Source: Imbroritus primus | Lineage (GTDB): Bacteria > Pseudomonadota > Gammaproteobacteria > Burkholderiales > Burkholderiaceae | DNA length: 64,000 bases | Reading direction: 5' to 3' | NCBI GenBank assembly: GCA_000272025.2 | Contig: AKCV02000026.1 | Span: forward strand, 310,001 to 374,000 | Part shown: piece after piece, positions 55,630-64,000 of the stretch | Numbering within the stretch: the first letter of the stretch is position 1 | Layout: each line of letters begins with the position of its first letter | Translations under genes and position numbers: made by a program | The notes under the pieces: model-generated | The model's database searches: none | What the model was told of the DNA's origin: nothing | The model's input: the letters and a program-made list of their open reading frames with translations, nothing else

Positions 55630-58467
55630 TTAACCGCTGTTACGCAGGCCCGCAGCGATCCCGTTGATCGAAAGGTGGATGGCGCGCCGCACGCGATCGT
55701 CGCTGCTGTCGGGGCCGCCAGCGCGGAAGCGCTTGAGCAGTTCGACCTGCAGGTGATTCAGCGGATCGAGGTAGGCGAAGCGGTTCTGGATCGAACGCGC
55801 CAGCAGCGGGTTGTCCGCCAGCCGCTCGCTGCGGCCGGTGATCAGCGCCAGCATGTCCGACGTCAGCTGCCATTCCGCGCTCATGCGCGTGAAGACGCGC
55901 TTGCGCAGCGCCTTGTCCTCGCACAGCTCGGCGTAGCGCGAGGCCACGGCCAGGTCAGTCTTGGACAGCACCATGTCCATGTTCGACAGCAGGTTGGCAA
56001 AGAACGGCCATTGCTTGTACATGGTGCGCAGCGTGCGGACACGCGCCTGTTGCATCTTTTCGCCGCCAGCCTCCTTGAGCCACTGTTGCACGGCAGTGCC
56101 GAAGCCATACCAGCCCGGCAGCAGCAGGCGGCATTGGCCCCACGAGAAGCCCCAGGGGATAGCCCGCAGGTCTTCGATGCGGCGCTTTTCCTTGTCGACC
56201 AGCTTGCGTGATGCAGGGCGCGAGCCGAGGTTGAGGTCGGCGATCTCGGTGATCGGCGTGGTGGCGAAGAAGTAATCCTTGAAGCCCGGCGTCTCGTAGA
56301 CCAGGTTACGGTAGGCCGCAAACGCATGGTCGGAGAGCGCCTGCATCACCGTCTCGAACTTGCCGAGATCCTGGGGCGCATTGCGCGTCGGCAGCAGCGA
56401 GGCTTCGAGCGTGGCGGCGATCACCGTTTCCAGGTTGCGCCGGCCGATGTCGCGGTTGGCGAACTTGCTGGAAATGATTTCACCTTGCTCGGTCAGGCGC
56501 AGCTGGCCGTTAACCGTACCCGGCGGCTGCGACAGGATGGCCTGGTAGGTTGGGCCGCCGCCGCGTCCCACCGTGCCGCCGCGGCCGTGGAACATGCGCA
56601 GCTTGATCTTGCGCTGGGTGAAGCATTCCACCAGCGCCAGCTCGGCCTTATACAGCTCCCAGTTCGAAGTGAGGAAGCCACCGTCCTTGTTGGAGTCCGA
56701 GTAGCCGAGCATGACTTCCTGCTCGCCGCCCTGGTGGCGGATGATGGCGTCGAAGCCCGGCAGGTCCAGCAGGCTCTGCATGATGACCGGCGCATTGCGC
56801 AAGTCTTCGATCGTCTCGAACAGCGGGATCACCATCAGGTCCATCGACGTATCGCGCTGGCCGGCGCCGAAGCAGCCATGCAGCATGCCGCCTTCCTTGA
56901 GCAGCAGCATGACCTCGACGAGGTCGGACAGGGTTTCGGTGTGCGAGATGATGTAGTTGCGCGCAAGCGCCGCGCCGTGGCGCTTGCGCGCTTCGCGCAC
57001 GGTACGCAGGATCGACAGTTCCGAAGTGGTCTGCGCGGAATAGGTGATGAATGGCGAGGTCAGCAGCCGTGGCTGGGCCAGTTCACGCAGCAGCAGGGCC
57101 AGCTTGTCGGCCTCCGGCAGCGCGGCGTAGTTGGCCTCGACGCCGGCCGTGGCCAGCAGTTCGCTGATGACGGCCTCATGGATGTCGGACGACTGGCGCA
57201 GGTCGAGCGAGGCCAGGTGGAAGCCGAAGACGTCGATGGCACGGGCCAGCGCAGCCACGCGCGTGTGTGCCAGCGCGGCGGCGTGATGGCGCTCGAGCGA
57301 GGCCATGATGACGCGGATGTCAGCAGCAAAGGCGGCGGCATCGGCATACGGCGGGGCTTCGCCAACCGGGTGGCGCGTCGCATCACGGCCCGTCAGGGCG
57401 CGGCAGGTGGCGGCGAGGCGCGCATACACGCCGGTCAGGGCGCGGCGGTACGGCTCGTCGCTACGGTGTTCCGAAGTATCTGGCGAGGCCGCTGCCATGG
57501 CCAGCAGTTCTTCGCTGGCATCGACCAGCAGCGTCGACATCGAGAGCTCCGCGCCCATCGCATGGACTTCTTCGAGGTAGTACGACAGCACGACGGTCGA
57601 TTGCTGGCGCGAGGCATAGAGGAAGGTGTCGGCGGTGACGTTCGGGTTGCCGTCTCGATCGCCTCCGATCCATGAACCCATCTGGAAGAACGGCGCCAGC
57701 GTCTTGGCCGGGGCATTCTTCTTGCGGCTGCGACCGGCCGGCAGCAGGGTATCCAGATCCTCGTCCAGGTCGAGATACAGGGCAGGGATTTCCTTCAGGA
57801 ACGTGGCGTCGTAGTAGGACAGGGCGTTCTCGATCTCGTCGGCCACCGCCAGGCGATTCTCGCGGATCATCCGCGTCTGCCACAGCGTGGTGACACAACC
57901 GCGCAGATGCAGCGTATTGCGCTCGCGCTCGCGCGCGGTCATCGGCTGTTCGCGCGCTGCCAGCAGGCGGGCGATCTCGCGCTCCGCATCGAGAATACTC
58001 TTGCGCTGCACTTCGGTCGGGTGGGCCGTGAGCACCGGCATGATGAGCGCGGTGCTGAGGAATTCGCGCACGTCGCCACTGGAGAGACCAGCCTCGCCCA
58101 GCGCCTGCAGCGCACGGGTCAGGCTGCCGGCCTGCGGCGGTGAGCCGGCCAGCGCATGGGCGCGGCGGCGGCGGTTATGGTGCTGGTCTTCGGCAATGTT
58201 GGCCAGGTGCGAAAAGTAGCTGAACGCGCGCACCACCGAGGTGGTCTGGTCGCGGTTGAGTTTCTTCAGCAGCCGGTCGAGTTCCGTGGCAGCCTTGCGA
58301 TCGTCCTCCCGGCGAAAGCGTACGGCGGTCTGGCGGATGGTCTCGACGGTTTCGAATGCCGCCTCCCCTTCCTGTTCCCGCAATACGTCGCCCAGCAATC
58401 TGCCCAGAAACCGGATGTCCTCGCGTAATGGCAAATCCTTGTCCGAGGAACCGGTGGAACGTTTCAT
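55630..58467 (-). CDS. ppc: Phosphoenolpyruvate carboxylase Ppc
   Basis: Carboxylates PEP to oxaloacetate. The 945-residue product matches the family length. It has the catalytic His in [12 protein letters not shown] (H149), the [11 protein letters not shown] segment, [18 protein letters not shown] and the glycine-rich [14 protein letters not shown] loop, and ends in the allosteric C-terminal NSG-type sequence (RNSG). GGGAG lies 9 bases ahead of the ATG at 58467; an in-frame start at 58554 would give an unrelated extension. It is divergent from hemC, with 118 bases between the starts. Confidence 0.96.
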   Translation of the reverse strand: MKRSTGSSDKDLPLREDIRFLGRLLGDVLREQEGEAAFETVETIRQTAVRFRREDDRKAATELDRLLKKLNRDQTTSVVRAFSYFSHLANIAEDQHHNRRRRAHALAGSPPQAGSLTRALQALGEAGLSSGDVREFLSTALIMPVLTAHPTEVQRKSILDAEREIARLLAAREQPMTARERERNTLHLRGCVTTLWQTRMIRENRLAVADEIENALSYYDATFLKEIPALYLDLDEDLDTLLPAGRSRKKNAPAKTLAPFFQMGSWIGGDRDGNPNVTADTFLYASRQQSTVVLSYYLEEVHAMGAELSMSTLLVDASEELLAMAAASPDTSEHRSDEPYRRALTGVYARLAATCRALTGRDATRHPVGEAPPYADAAAFAADIRVIMASLERHHAAALAHTRVAALARAIDVFGFHLASLDLRQSSDIHEAVISELLATAGVEANYAALPEADKLALLLRELAQPRLLTSPFITYSAQTTSELSILRTVREARKRHGAALARNYIISHTETLSDLVEVMLLLKEGGMLHGCFGAGQRDTSMDLMVIPLFETIEDLRNAPVIMQSLLDLPGFDAIIRHQGGEQEVMLGYSDSNKDGGFLTSNWELYKAELALVECFTQRKIKLRMFHGRGGTVGRGGGPTYQAILSQPPGTVNGQLRLTEQGEIISSKFANRDIGRRNLETVIAATLEASLLPTRNAPQDLGKFETVMQALSDHAFAAYRNLVYETPGFKDYFFATTPITEIADLNLGSRPASRKLVDKEKRRIEDLRAIPWGFSWGQCRLLLPGWYGFGTAVQQWLKEAGGEKMQQARVRTLRTMYKQWPFFANLLSNMDMVLSKTDLAVASRYAELCEDKALRKRVFTRMSAEWQLTSDMLALITGRSERLADNPLLARSIQNRFAYLDPLNHLQVELLKRFRAGGPDSSDDRVRRAIHLSINGIAAGLRNSG

Positions 58468-58585
58468 TGAATCTGTCTCCCTGTTGTTTTCGTGCGCCTG
58501 TGCGGCGTCCAGTCTGGCCCGCATGCTACCATTCACGCATGCCTCCGGCCCCATTTTTCAGCTCAGTTCCTTGCATTCTTCTACC

Positions 58586-59548
58586 GTGACACCCGCCCCT
58601 GCGAAGCTCGTTATCGCCTCTCGAGAAAGCCGTCTTGCCCTGTGGCAGGCAGAACATGTCCGTGCTGCATTGCAACAATACTATCCTGCGTGCGATGTGT
58701 CCATACTCGGAATGACCACAAGAGGCGATCAGATCCTTGATCGTTCACTGTCCAAGGTCGGCGGCAAGGGCCTGTTCGTGAAGGAGCTGGAAGTCGCGCT
58801 GGAAGAGGGGCGCGCCGATCTCGCCGTGCATTCGCTCAAGGATGTGCCGATGGACCTGCCGGCAGGATTTGCGCTGGCCGGCATCATGGAGCGCGAGGAC
58901 CCGCGCGATGCCTTCGTGTCGAACGACTATGCGAGCCTGGCCGATCTGCCGGCCGGCGCCGTGGTCGGTACCTCCAGCCTGCGCCGCGAGGCCTCGTTGC
59001 GCGCGCGCTACCCGCATCTGCAGGTGGCGCCGCTGCGCGGCAATCTCGATACCCGCCTGGGCAAGCTCGATCGCGGCGAGTACGCAGCCATCATCCTTGC
59101 TGCTGCCGGCCTGCGACGCCTCGGGCTTGGCGCACGCATCCGTGCGCTGATCGACGTCGACGACTCCTTGCCGGCTGCCGGACAAGGCGCGCTCGGCATC
59201 GAAATCTGCAGCGCGCGCGACGACGTGCGTGCCTGCCTGGCGCCGTTGCTGCACCAGCCCACCGCACTGGCAGTCAGCGCCGAACGTGCGGTGTCGCGCG
59301 TGCTCGGCGGCTCGTGCCAGGTGCCGCTGGCGGCCTACGGCGAGTGGCGCGATGGCGTGCTGAGCCTGCGCGCCTTCGTCTCGTCGATCGATGGCGTGCG
59401 CCGCCTGGAAGCAGCGGCGGAAGGCCCGGTGACCGATGCCGTGACGGCCGAACAGATGGGACGCGCCGTGGCAGCCGACCTGTTGCGCCAGGGTGCCGAT
59501 GTCATTCTGGCTGAGTTGACCTCTTCTTCCGCTCCCCCAGCGCCCTGA
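58586..59548 (+). CDS. hemC: Hydroxymethylbilane synthase (porphobilinogen deaminase) HemC
   Basis: Polymerises four porphobilinogen to hydroxymethylbilane. From a GTG at 58586 it has 320 residues: [42 protein letters not shown] (in parts), [11 protein letters not shown] and [13 protein letters not shown]. The cofactor-binding Cys is C244 in [14 protein letters not shown]. The start is uncertain: an in-frame ATG at 58523 and a TTG at 58571 exist, none with a strong ribosome binding site. It opens the haem operon hemC-hemDX-hemY. Confidence 0.93.
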   Translation: MTPAPAKLVIASRESRLALWQAEHVRAALQQYYPACDVSILGMTTRGDQILDRSLSKVGGKGLFVKELEVALEEGRADLAVHSLKDVPMDLPAGFALAGIMEREDPRDAFVSNDYASLADLPAGAVVGTSSLRREASLRARYPHLQVAPLRGNLDTRLGKLDRGEYAAIILAAAGLRRLGLGARIRALIDVDDSLPAAGQGALGIEICSARDDVRACLAPLLHQPTALAVSAERAVSRVLGGSCQVPLAAYGEWRDGVLSLRAFVSSIDGVRRLEAAAEGPVTDAVTAEQMGRAVAADLLRQGADVILAELTSSSAPPAP

Positions 59549-59558
59549 GCCGAACGCC

Positions 59559-61706
59559 ATGCCAACGTCCCCGCGTCCGACCGTTGTCATCACCCGCCCG
59601 CGCGAGCAAAGCCATACCCTGGCGCAGGGTGTCCACACCCTCGGCCTGACGCCGCAGGTCTTTCCGCTGCTGGAAATCCGGCCGGTGGCTGACAGCGCGC
59701 CGCTGGCCGCGGCCCTGTCGGACCTGTCGCGCTACGCGCTCGTGGTGTTCGTCAGCCCCAATGCTGTCACGCATGCCATGGCCTGCCTGACCCAGGTCGC
59801 CCAGCGCTCGCCTGGCGATGTCTGGCCGGCCGACGTGCCGCTCGCCGTCGTGGGGCCGGCCAGTGCGTTGACGCTCGCCGAGCACGGCATCGCGCCACCC
59901 CGGCATCGTATCGTCCAGCCGGCCGGGAGCGCCGAGGAGGCGCGCTTCGATTCCGAGGGCCTGTTTGCCCGCCTGGACATGGCCAGCCTGCAGGGCAAGG
60001 AAGTCCTGATCGTGCGCGGCAATGGCGGCCGCGAATGGCTGGCCGACCAGTTGCGCGCCGGCGGCGCGACCGTGACCATCGTCGAAGCCTATCAGCGCCT
60101 TGCACCGCAACCGTCGGAGGCGGACTGGGCGGCCGTGCGCGCCGGACTGCAGGGCGAGGGCCCGGTCCGCGAGCGGCAGGCATGGCTGCTGACCAGCTCC
60201 GAAGCCGTGCGCTACCTCGACACGCTGGCCCGCGAGACACTCGATGCCACCGATCTGGCGCGGCTGCGCGAGGTCCAGTGCTTTGCGCCGCATGCCCGCA
60301 TCATCGAGCAGGCGAGGGCGCTTGGCTTTACCCATCTGCAGTTGACCGGCGCGGGCGATACACGCCTGCTGGCCGCCGTGGCGGCATGGGCCGGCATCAA
60401 CCAGGAAGAGGCTGCGGCGGCGCAGCGTATGCCGTCGTCCGCCTCTTCAGCCTCCTCAGCCTCAACATCGTCCCCGCCGCGTGCGCCAGCCGCGCAGACG
60501 ATGTCTGCCGCAGCCGGTATGAGCGGCAACGACATGCATGCCAATTCCGCCGCGTCTTCTACGGCGCGGCCCCCGGACTCAAGGGTTGAACACGTGACAG
60601 GGACGCCTTCGACTGCGACTTCTTTCCGGCCATCGATGATGCGCTGGTGGTTTGTGCTGGTCCTCATCGCCGTACTGGCGATCGGCGGGCTGTGGTGGAT
60701 GCAAAAGCGTATCGACAGCCTGACCGGCGAGCTGGCGCGCCGCCAGCAGGCCAACGACACGCTCGTGCAGGAAGCGCGCGTGCTGTCGCGCGAGGCGCAG
60801 GAATCAGCCAAGACGCTGCAGGCCAAAGTGGGCGGCCTCGAAACGCAGATTACCGAAGCGCGTCAGCACCAGGTGGCGCTGGAACAGCTGTACCAGGATT
60901 TCACGCGCAACCGGGACGACTGGGAACTCGCAGAAGTCGAGCAACTGCTCAACAGTGCCTCGCAGCAACTGCAGCTCACCGGCAACCTGCAGGCTGCGCT
61001 AAGCGCCGCACAGAGTGCCGACGCGCGCCTCGCCCGCGCCGACAAGCCGCGCTACAAAGCGCTGCGCCGGGCGCTGGCGCGCGATATCGAACGCATGAAG
61101 GATGTCCCGTCCACCGATATCATTGGCGCCGCCATCAAACTTGACGAGGCCATCCTGCAGATCGATACGCTGCCCTTGCTGTCGGGCGAGACCACGCTCG
61201 AGCGCGAGCCACGTCCGACGCATGCCGCGAAGCCTGCCGCGCCCCCTGCCGGCAAATCTGCCGGCAACCAGGGGGTGGGCCCGACCGCTGCGCAGGAAGC
61301 CGAGGCTGCCGCCGGGTCATGGCGTGCCCATCTCGCGCCGGTTGGCGCATGGTTCGCCGCCGTGTGGGCGGATGTGCGCGACGACGTGCTCGGGCTGATC
61401 CAGGTGCGCCGTGTCGAGCATACCGAAGCGATGCTGCTGAGCGCCGACCAGGGCTGGTTCCTGCGCGAGAACCTCAAGCTGCGCCTGCTCAATGCCCGAC
61501 TGGCGCTGCTGGCGCGCAACGATGCCTCGTTCCGCGGTGATCTGGAGATTGCCAACAAGCTGCTGGTGAAATATTTCGACAGCAAGTCGCGCCGGGTCGC
61601 GAGCGTGCAGTTGCTGCTCAAGCAGGCGCAGGCCTCGGCGGTCTCGGTGACGCTGCCGACGCTGGCGGAGAGCATGGATGCGCTGCGCGCGCTGAAGCGG
61701 GAGTAA
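59559..61706 (+). CDS. hemDX: HemD-HemX fusion: uroporphyrinogen-III synthase joined to membrane HemX domain
   Basis: A 715-residue two-domain protein. Residues 1 to about 285 are uroporphyrinogen-III synthase (start VVITRPREQSHTLAQ, VVFVSPNAV, VLIVRGNGGREWLADQLR, LTSSEAVRYL), closing the hydroxymethylbilane to uroporphyrinogen III. A Ser/Ala/Pro-rich linker (about 290-355) is followed by a membrane helix (RWWFVLVLIAVLAIGGLWW near residue 362) and a HemX coiled-coil domain in the periplasm to the C-terminus (EVEQLLNSASQQLQLTGN, LKLRLLNARLALLARND). It is 10 bases after hemC. Fusions of this kind occur in several Burkholderiales. Confidence 0.92.
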   Translation: MPTSPRPTVVITRPREQSHTLAQGVHTLGLTPQVFPLLEIRPVADSAPLAAALSDLSRYALVVFVSPNAVTHAMACLTQVAQRSPGDVWPADVPLAVVGPASALTLAEHGIAPPRHRIVQPAGSAEEARFDSEGLFARLDMASLQGKEVLIVRGNGGREWLADQLRAGGATVTIVEAYQRLAPQPSEADWAAVRAGLQGEGPVRERQAWLLTSSEAVRYLDTLARETLDATDLARLREVQCFAPHARIIEQARALGFTHLQLTGAGDTRLLAAVAAWAGINQEEAAAAQRMPSSASSASSASTSSPPRAPAAQTMSAAAGMSGNDMHANSAASSTARPPDSRVEHVTGTPSTATSFRPSMMRWWFVLVLIAVLAIGGLWWMQKRIDSLTGELARRQQANDTLVQEARVLSREAQESAKTLQAKVGGLETQITEARQHQVALEQLYQDFTRNRDDWELAEVEQLLNSASQQLQLTGNLQAALSAAQSADARLARADKPRYKALRRALARDIERMKDVPSTDIIGAAIKLDEAILQIDTLPLLSGETTLEREPRPTHAAKPAAPPAGKSAGNQGVGPTAAQEAEAAAGSWRAHLAPVGAWFAAVWADVRDDVLGLIQVRRVEHTEAMLLSADQGWFLRENLKLRLLNARLALLARNDASFRGDLEIANKLLVKYFDSKSRRVASVQLLLKQAQASAVSVTLPTLAESMDALRALKRE

Positions 61707-61710
61707 GCCC

Positions 61711-62904
61711 ATGCGCATCCTCTTCTGGCTGGCCATCGTCGTGTCCGCCGCCGTCGGCCTGGCGCTGTTCACGCAATTCAATCACAGCAATGTGGTGATC
61801 TTCTATCCGCCGCACCGCATCGAGCTGTCGCTCAACTTCGCGCTGCTGCTGCTGTTCCTGACCTTCCTCGTCATCTACACGGTCCTGCGTACCATCAATC
61901 ATCTGCTGGCGCTGCCGCAGCGCGCCGCGCAGTACCGCGAGCGCAAGCGTATGCTGCGCGCGCAGGCGGCGATGCGCGAGTCGATGGAGATGCTGTTTGC
62001 CGGACGCTTTGGCCGGGCCGAGCGCCTGGCGCGCGAGGCACAGGCATGGGAGCCGCAGGTCGAGACGGCCGCGCTGGTGGCGGCGCGCGCGGCGCACCGC
62101 ATGCAGGAAGGGGAACGCCGCGATGCCTGGCTGGCGGAGATCGCCGCACCTGAACGTGAGCAGGCCAAGCTCGTATCGAGCGCCGAGATGCTGGTCGATG
62201 ATCTCGATGCAGATGCCGCGCTGGAGAAGATCTCGCAGCTGCAGGCCGCCGGCATGCGCCAGATCCACGTGCAGCGCATTGCCCTGCGCGCGCACCAGCA
62301 CCTGAAGAACTGGCCCGAGGTATTGCGCATCGCCCGCGCGCTCGACAAGCGCAATGCCCTGCATCCGACCGTGGCCGCACGGCTCAAGCGTATGGCCTGC
62401 GAGGCCATGCTCGACGAGCGGCGGCACGATGCCGACCGGCTGCGGCAGCTGTGGCAGGAACTGAGCGTCGACGAACGCCGCTCGCCGCCGATCGCCGCGC
62501 AGGCCGCTGGCCACTTTGCAGCGCTGGGCCAGCAGGACGAGGCCCGCAAGATCGTGGAAGAAGCGCTCAAGGCCGAATGGGATGGTCGCCTGGTCCGCCG
62601 CTATGCCGAATGCGCGGTGCCCGGCAAGGCGCTGCCGCTGATCCAGCAGGCCGAGAAATGGCAGGTCGATCATCCGGTCGATGCCGACCTGTTCTACACG
62701 CTGGGCATCCTGTGCCTGGCGGAGCAGCTCTGGGGCAAGGCGCAGGCCAGCCTGGAGCGCAGCCTCAAGTATGCAGACCCGGAACAGGCGGCGCGCCTGC
62801 GTGCGCAGGCCCACCTGGCGCTGGCCCGGCTCTTCGAGGAAACAGAGCGGCCGGACGAGGCCCAGCGCCACTATCGCGCGGCAGCCCAGTGCGCACTGGA
62901 GTGA
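61711..62904 (+). CDS. hemY: HemY N-terminal-domain membrane protein with TPR repeats
   Basis: A 397-residue membrane protein of the HemY family, an accessory of haem synthesis of uncertain action. Two N-terminal helices (residues 3-22 and about 40-62) precede a cytosolic TPR-like helical domain (including MLFAGRFGRAERLAREAQAWE and FYTLGILCLAEQLWGKAQASLE). It is 4 bases after hemDX. A terminator follows. Confidence 0.92.
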   Translation: MRILFWLAIVVSAAVGLALFTQFNHSNVVIFYPPHRIELSLNFALLLLFLTFLVIYTVLRTINHLLALPQRAAQYRERKRMLRAQAAMRESMEMLFAGRFGRAERLAREAQAWEPQVETAALVAARAAHRMQEGERRDAWLAEIAAPEREQAKLVSSAEMLVDDLDADAALEKISQLQAAGMRQIHVQRIALRAHQHLKNWPEVLRIARALDKRNALHPTVAARLKRMACEAMLDERRHDADRLRQLWQELSVDERRSPPIAAQAAGHFAALGQQDEARKIVEEALKAEWDGRLVRRYAECAVPGKALPLIQQAEKWQVDHPVDADLFYTLGILCLAEQLWGKAQASLERSLKYADPEQAARLRAQAHLALARLFEETERPDEAQRHYRAAAQCALE

Positions 62905-62932
62905 ACTGCGGCGCAGATCGGCTCATGCAGGA

Positions 62933-62958
62933 CGGGCGGCTCGCGGGCCGCCCGTTTT
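62933..62958 (+). terminator. Rho-independent terminator of the haem operon
   Basis: An 8-bp stem CGGGCGGC/GCCGCCCG with a 6-nt loop is followed by TTTTC, about 28 bases after the hemY stop. Confidence 0.75.
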
Positions 62959-63004
62959 CATTGGCGCCTCAGGTGCTTGCCCTTGGTGACTCGGCGCAGA
63001 CGGT

Positions 63005-63244
63005 TCAGTTGAAGATGCCGCGCCCGCGCAATGCGTTGATCACCAGCATCACGCCCAGCAGGAACGGTAGCACCACATAGATGCACCAGTGGACGCGCGA
63101 TCCCAGCACATCGCCGAAGAGGTTCATCAGCGCCTTCAGGCGCGGCATGGCGGACGGATTGGTGGCGCGCTTGTGGTTGACGTGCCAGCCCATCCAGAAA
63201 AAGAAGATCGCCGCAGCGACCGACATGAAGTTGATATTACCCAT
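63005..63244 (-). CDS. Small membrane protein (79 residues)
   Basis: I do not recognise this family. The 79-residue product has two hydrophobic segments (AAAIFFFWMGWH near residue 10 and WCIYVVLPFLLGVMLVINAL near residue 53) joined by a basic loop. It starts 8 bases inside the end of the aldehyde dehydrogenase gene on the same strand, so it is probably translated with it. No function is suggested by the sequence. Confidence 0.7.
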   Translation of the reverse strand: MGNINFMSVAAAIFFFWMGWHVNHKRATNPSAMPRLKALMNLFGDVLGSRVHWCIYVVLPFLLGVMLVINALRGRGIFN

Positions 63245-64000
63245 GGTGTATCGAAATCGTTTTCAGGGTCGTGAATCCGGTCAGCGCTTCCATGCCTTTC
63301 TCGCGGCCATAGCCTGACTGGCCCATGCCGCCGAAAGGCAGTTCCACGCCGCCGCCGTAGTGGTTGACGAACACCTGTCCCGCGCGCACAGTGCGCGGGA
63401 GCCGCAGTTGTCGTGCGCCGTCGCGTGTCCAGATACCGGCCGCCAGGCCATAGGCCGTGCCATTGGCCAGTTGCAGCGCTTCGGCTTCGGTGTCGAACGG
63501 CATGGCCGCCAGCACCGGGCCGAAGATCTCCTCCTGTGCGACGCGATGCGCAGGCGGCACGTCGCGCAACAGGATCGGCGCCTGATAGTAACCTGACTCG
63601 GGCGCATCGGCCACGATTTCGCCCTGCGCCATCACTGCAATGCCAGCATGCTGGGCATCCGACAGGAAATCCCAGACGCGCTGCTGCTGTTTGCGGCTGA
63701 TGAGCGGACCGCAATCCAGGTCCTGTGCCGCAGGACCAACACGCAGGCTCTCGAACACCATCGCAAGACGGTCGAGCAGGGCACCATAGAGCGGCCGTTC
63801 CACCAGCAGGCGGCTGCCCGCGGAGCAGGTCTGGCCCGCGCTGGCGACGATACTGTCGACCACCACCGGCACCAGGGCATCGACATCGGCATCGGCGAAG
63901 ACGATCTGGGGCGACTTGCCGCCGAGTTCGAGCGTCACCGGCATGAAGTGTTCTGCCGCCATCTGCGCGACCACGCGACCCGTTTCCGGCGAGCCCGTGA
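63237..64000 (-). CDS. Aldehyde dehydrogenase family protein (partial, runs off right edge)
   Basis: The last 254 residues of an NAD(P)-dependent aldehyde dehydrogenase. At the edge is TGSPETGRVVAQM, then ELGGKSPQIVFADADVD, GQTCSAGSRLLVE with the catalytic Cys, EEIFGPVLAAMPFDTEAEAL and GGVELPFGGMGQSGYGREKG. The N-terminal half with the coenzyme-binding start lies outside the window. The substrate cannot be told. The small membrane protein gene overlaps its end by 8 bases. Confidence 0.93.
   Translation of the reverse strand, partial: TGSPETGRVVAQMAAEHFMPVTLELGGKSPQIVFADADVDALVPVVVDSIVASAGQTCSAGSRLLVERPLYGALLDRLAMVFESLRVGPAAQDLDCGPLISRKQQQRVWDFLSDAQHAGIAVMAQGEIVADAPESGYYQAPILLRDVPPAHRVAQEEIFGPVLAAMPFDTEAEALQLANGTAYGLAAGIWTRDGARQLRLPRTVRAGQVFVNHYGGGVELPFGGMGQSGYGREKGMEALTGFTTLKTISIHHG

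Overview
The window is high-GC DNA from a betaproteobacterium, very probably of the order Burkholderiales. The evidence is the ppc/hemC/hemDX/hemY neighbourhood, a DUF3460 protein, a Bug-type periplasmic binding protein, an acuR/acuI pair, the dcd/Orn-Lys-Arg decarboxylase pair and the tamA/tamB layout. I would not name a genus from sequence alone. No rRNA, tRNA, CRISPR array, insertion sequence or prophage was found.

Region 1 (0-13.7 kb) is a vitamin B12 island. A cobalamin riboswitch leads into btuB-btuC-btuD, followed by tightly overlapping cobO-cobT-cobS-cobC. On the opposite strand lie cobU, cbiB, cobD and btuF, and cobQ reads divergently from cobU, followed by a ParA-like ATPase. These genes cover uptake, adenosylation, aminopropanol attachment and nucleotide-loop assembly. 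No corrin-ring genes are in the window.

Region 2 (13.7-27.7 kb) is mostly housekeeping: panC, scpA, a DUF3460 protein, tamA-tamB with a BamE-domain lipoprotein overlapping the end of tamB, metG, a small unknown gene, an OmpA-like lipoprotein and apbC/mrp.

Region 3 (27.7-43.3 kb) is a metabolic block of molybdenum/tungsten enzymes lying between apbC and dcd. Its first part is a Cys-type, Tat-exported respiratory formate dehydrogenase: DUF3305, DUF3306, a large polyferredoxin, a TorD-like chaperone, a tiny Tat-signal protein, alpha, beta, a small lipoprotein, gamma with an apparent single-base frameshift, a small exported protein and fdhD. Its second part is an aldehyde oxidoreductase operon (aorA-aorB-aorC) followed by a MoaD-like protein and an unrecognised 99-residue protein.

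Region 4 (43.6-53.9 kb) has dcd and a PLP amino-acid decarboxylase, a low-complexity orphan gene, and an acyl-CoA module on the minus strand (Bug protein, crotonase-fold enzyme lacking the usual glutamates, ADP-forming acyl-CoA synthetase, AcuI-like reductase). The module is divergent from an AcuR-type TetR regulator, with a palindromic operator between them.

Region 5 (54-64 kb) contains argH and ppc on the minus strand, hemC, a hemD-hemX fusion and hemY on the plus strand, a small membrane protein and a truncated aldehyde dehydrogenase at the right edge.

The least-described material is the FDH/AOR block with its small unknown genes, and the AcuR-controlled acyl-CoA module with the atypical crotonase.
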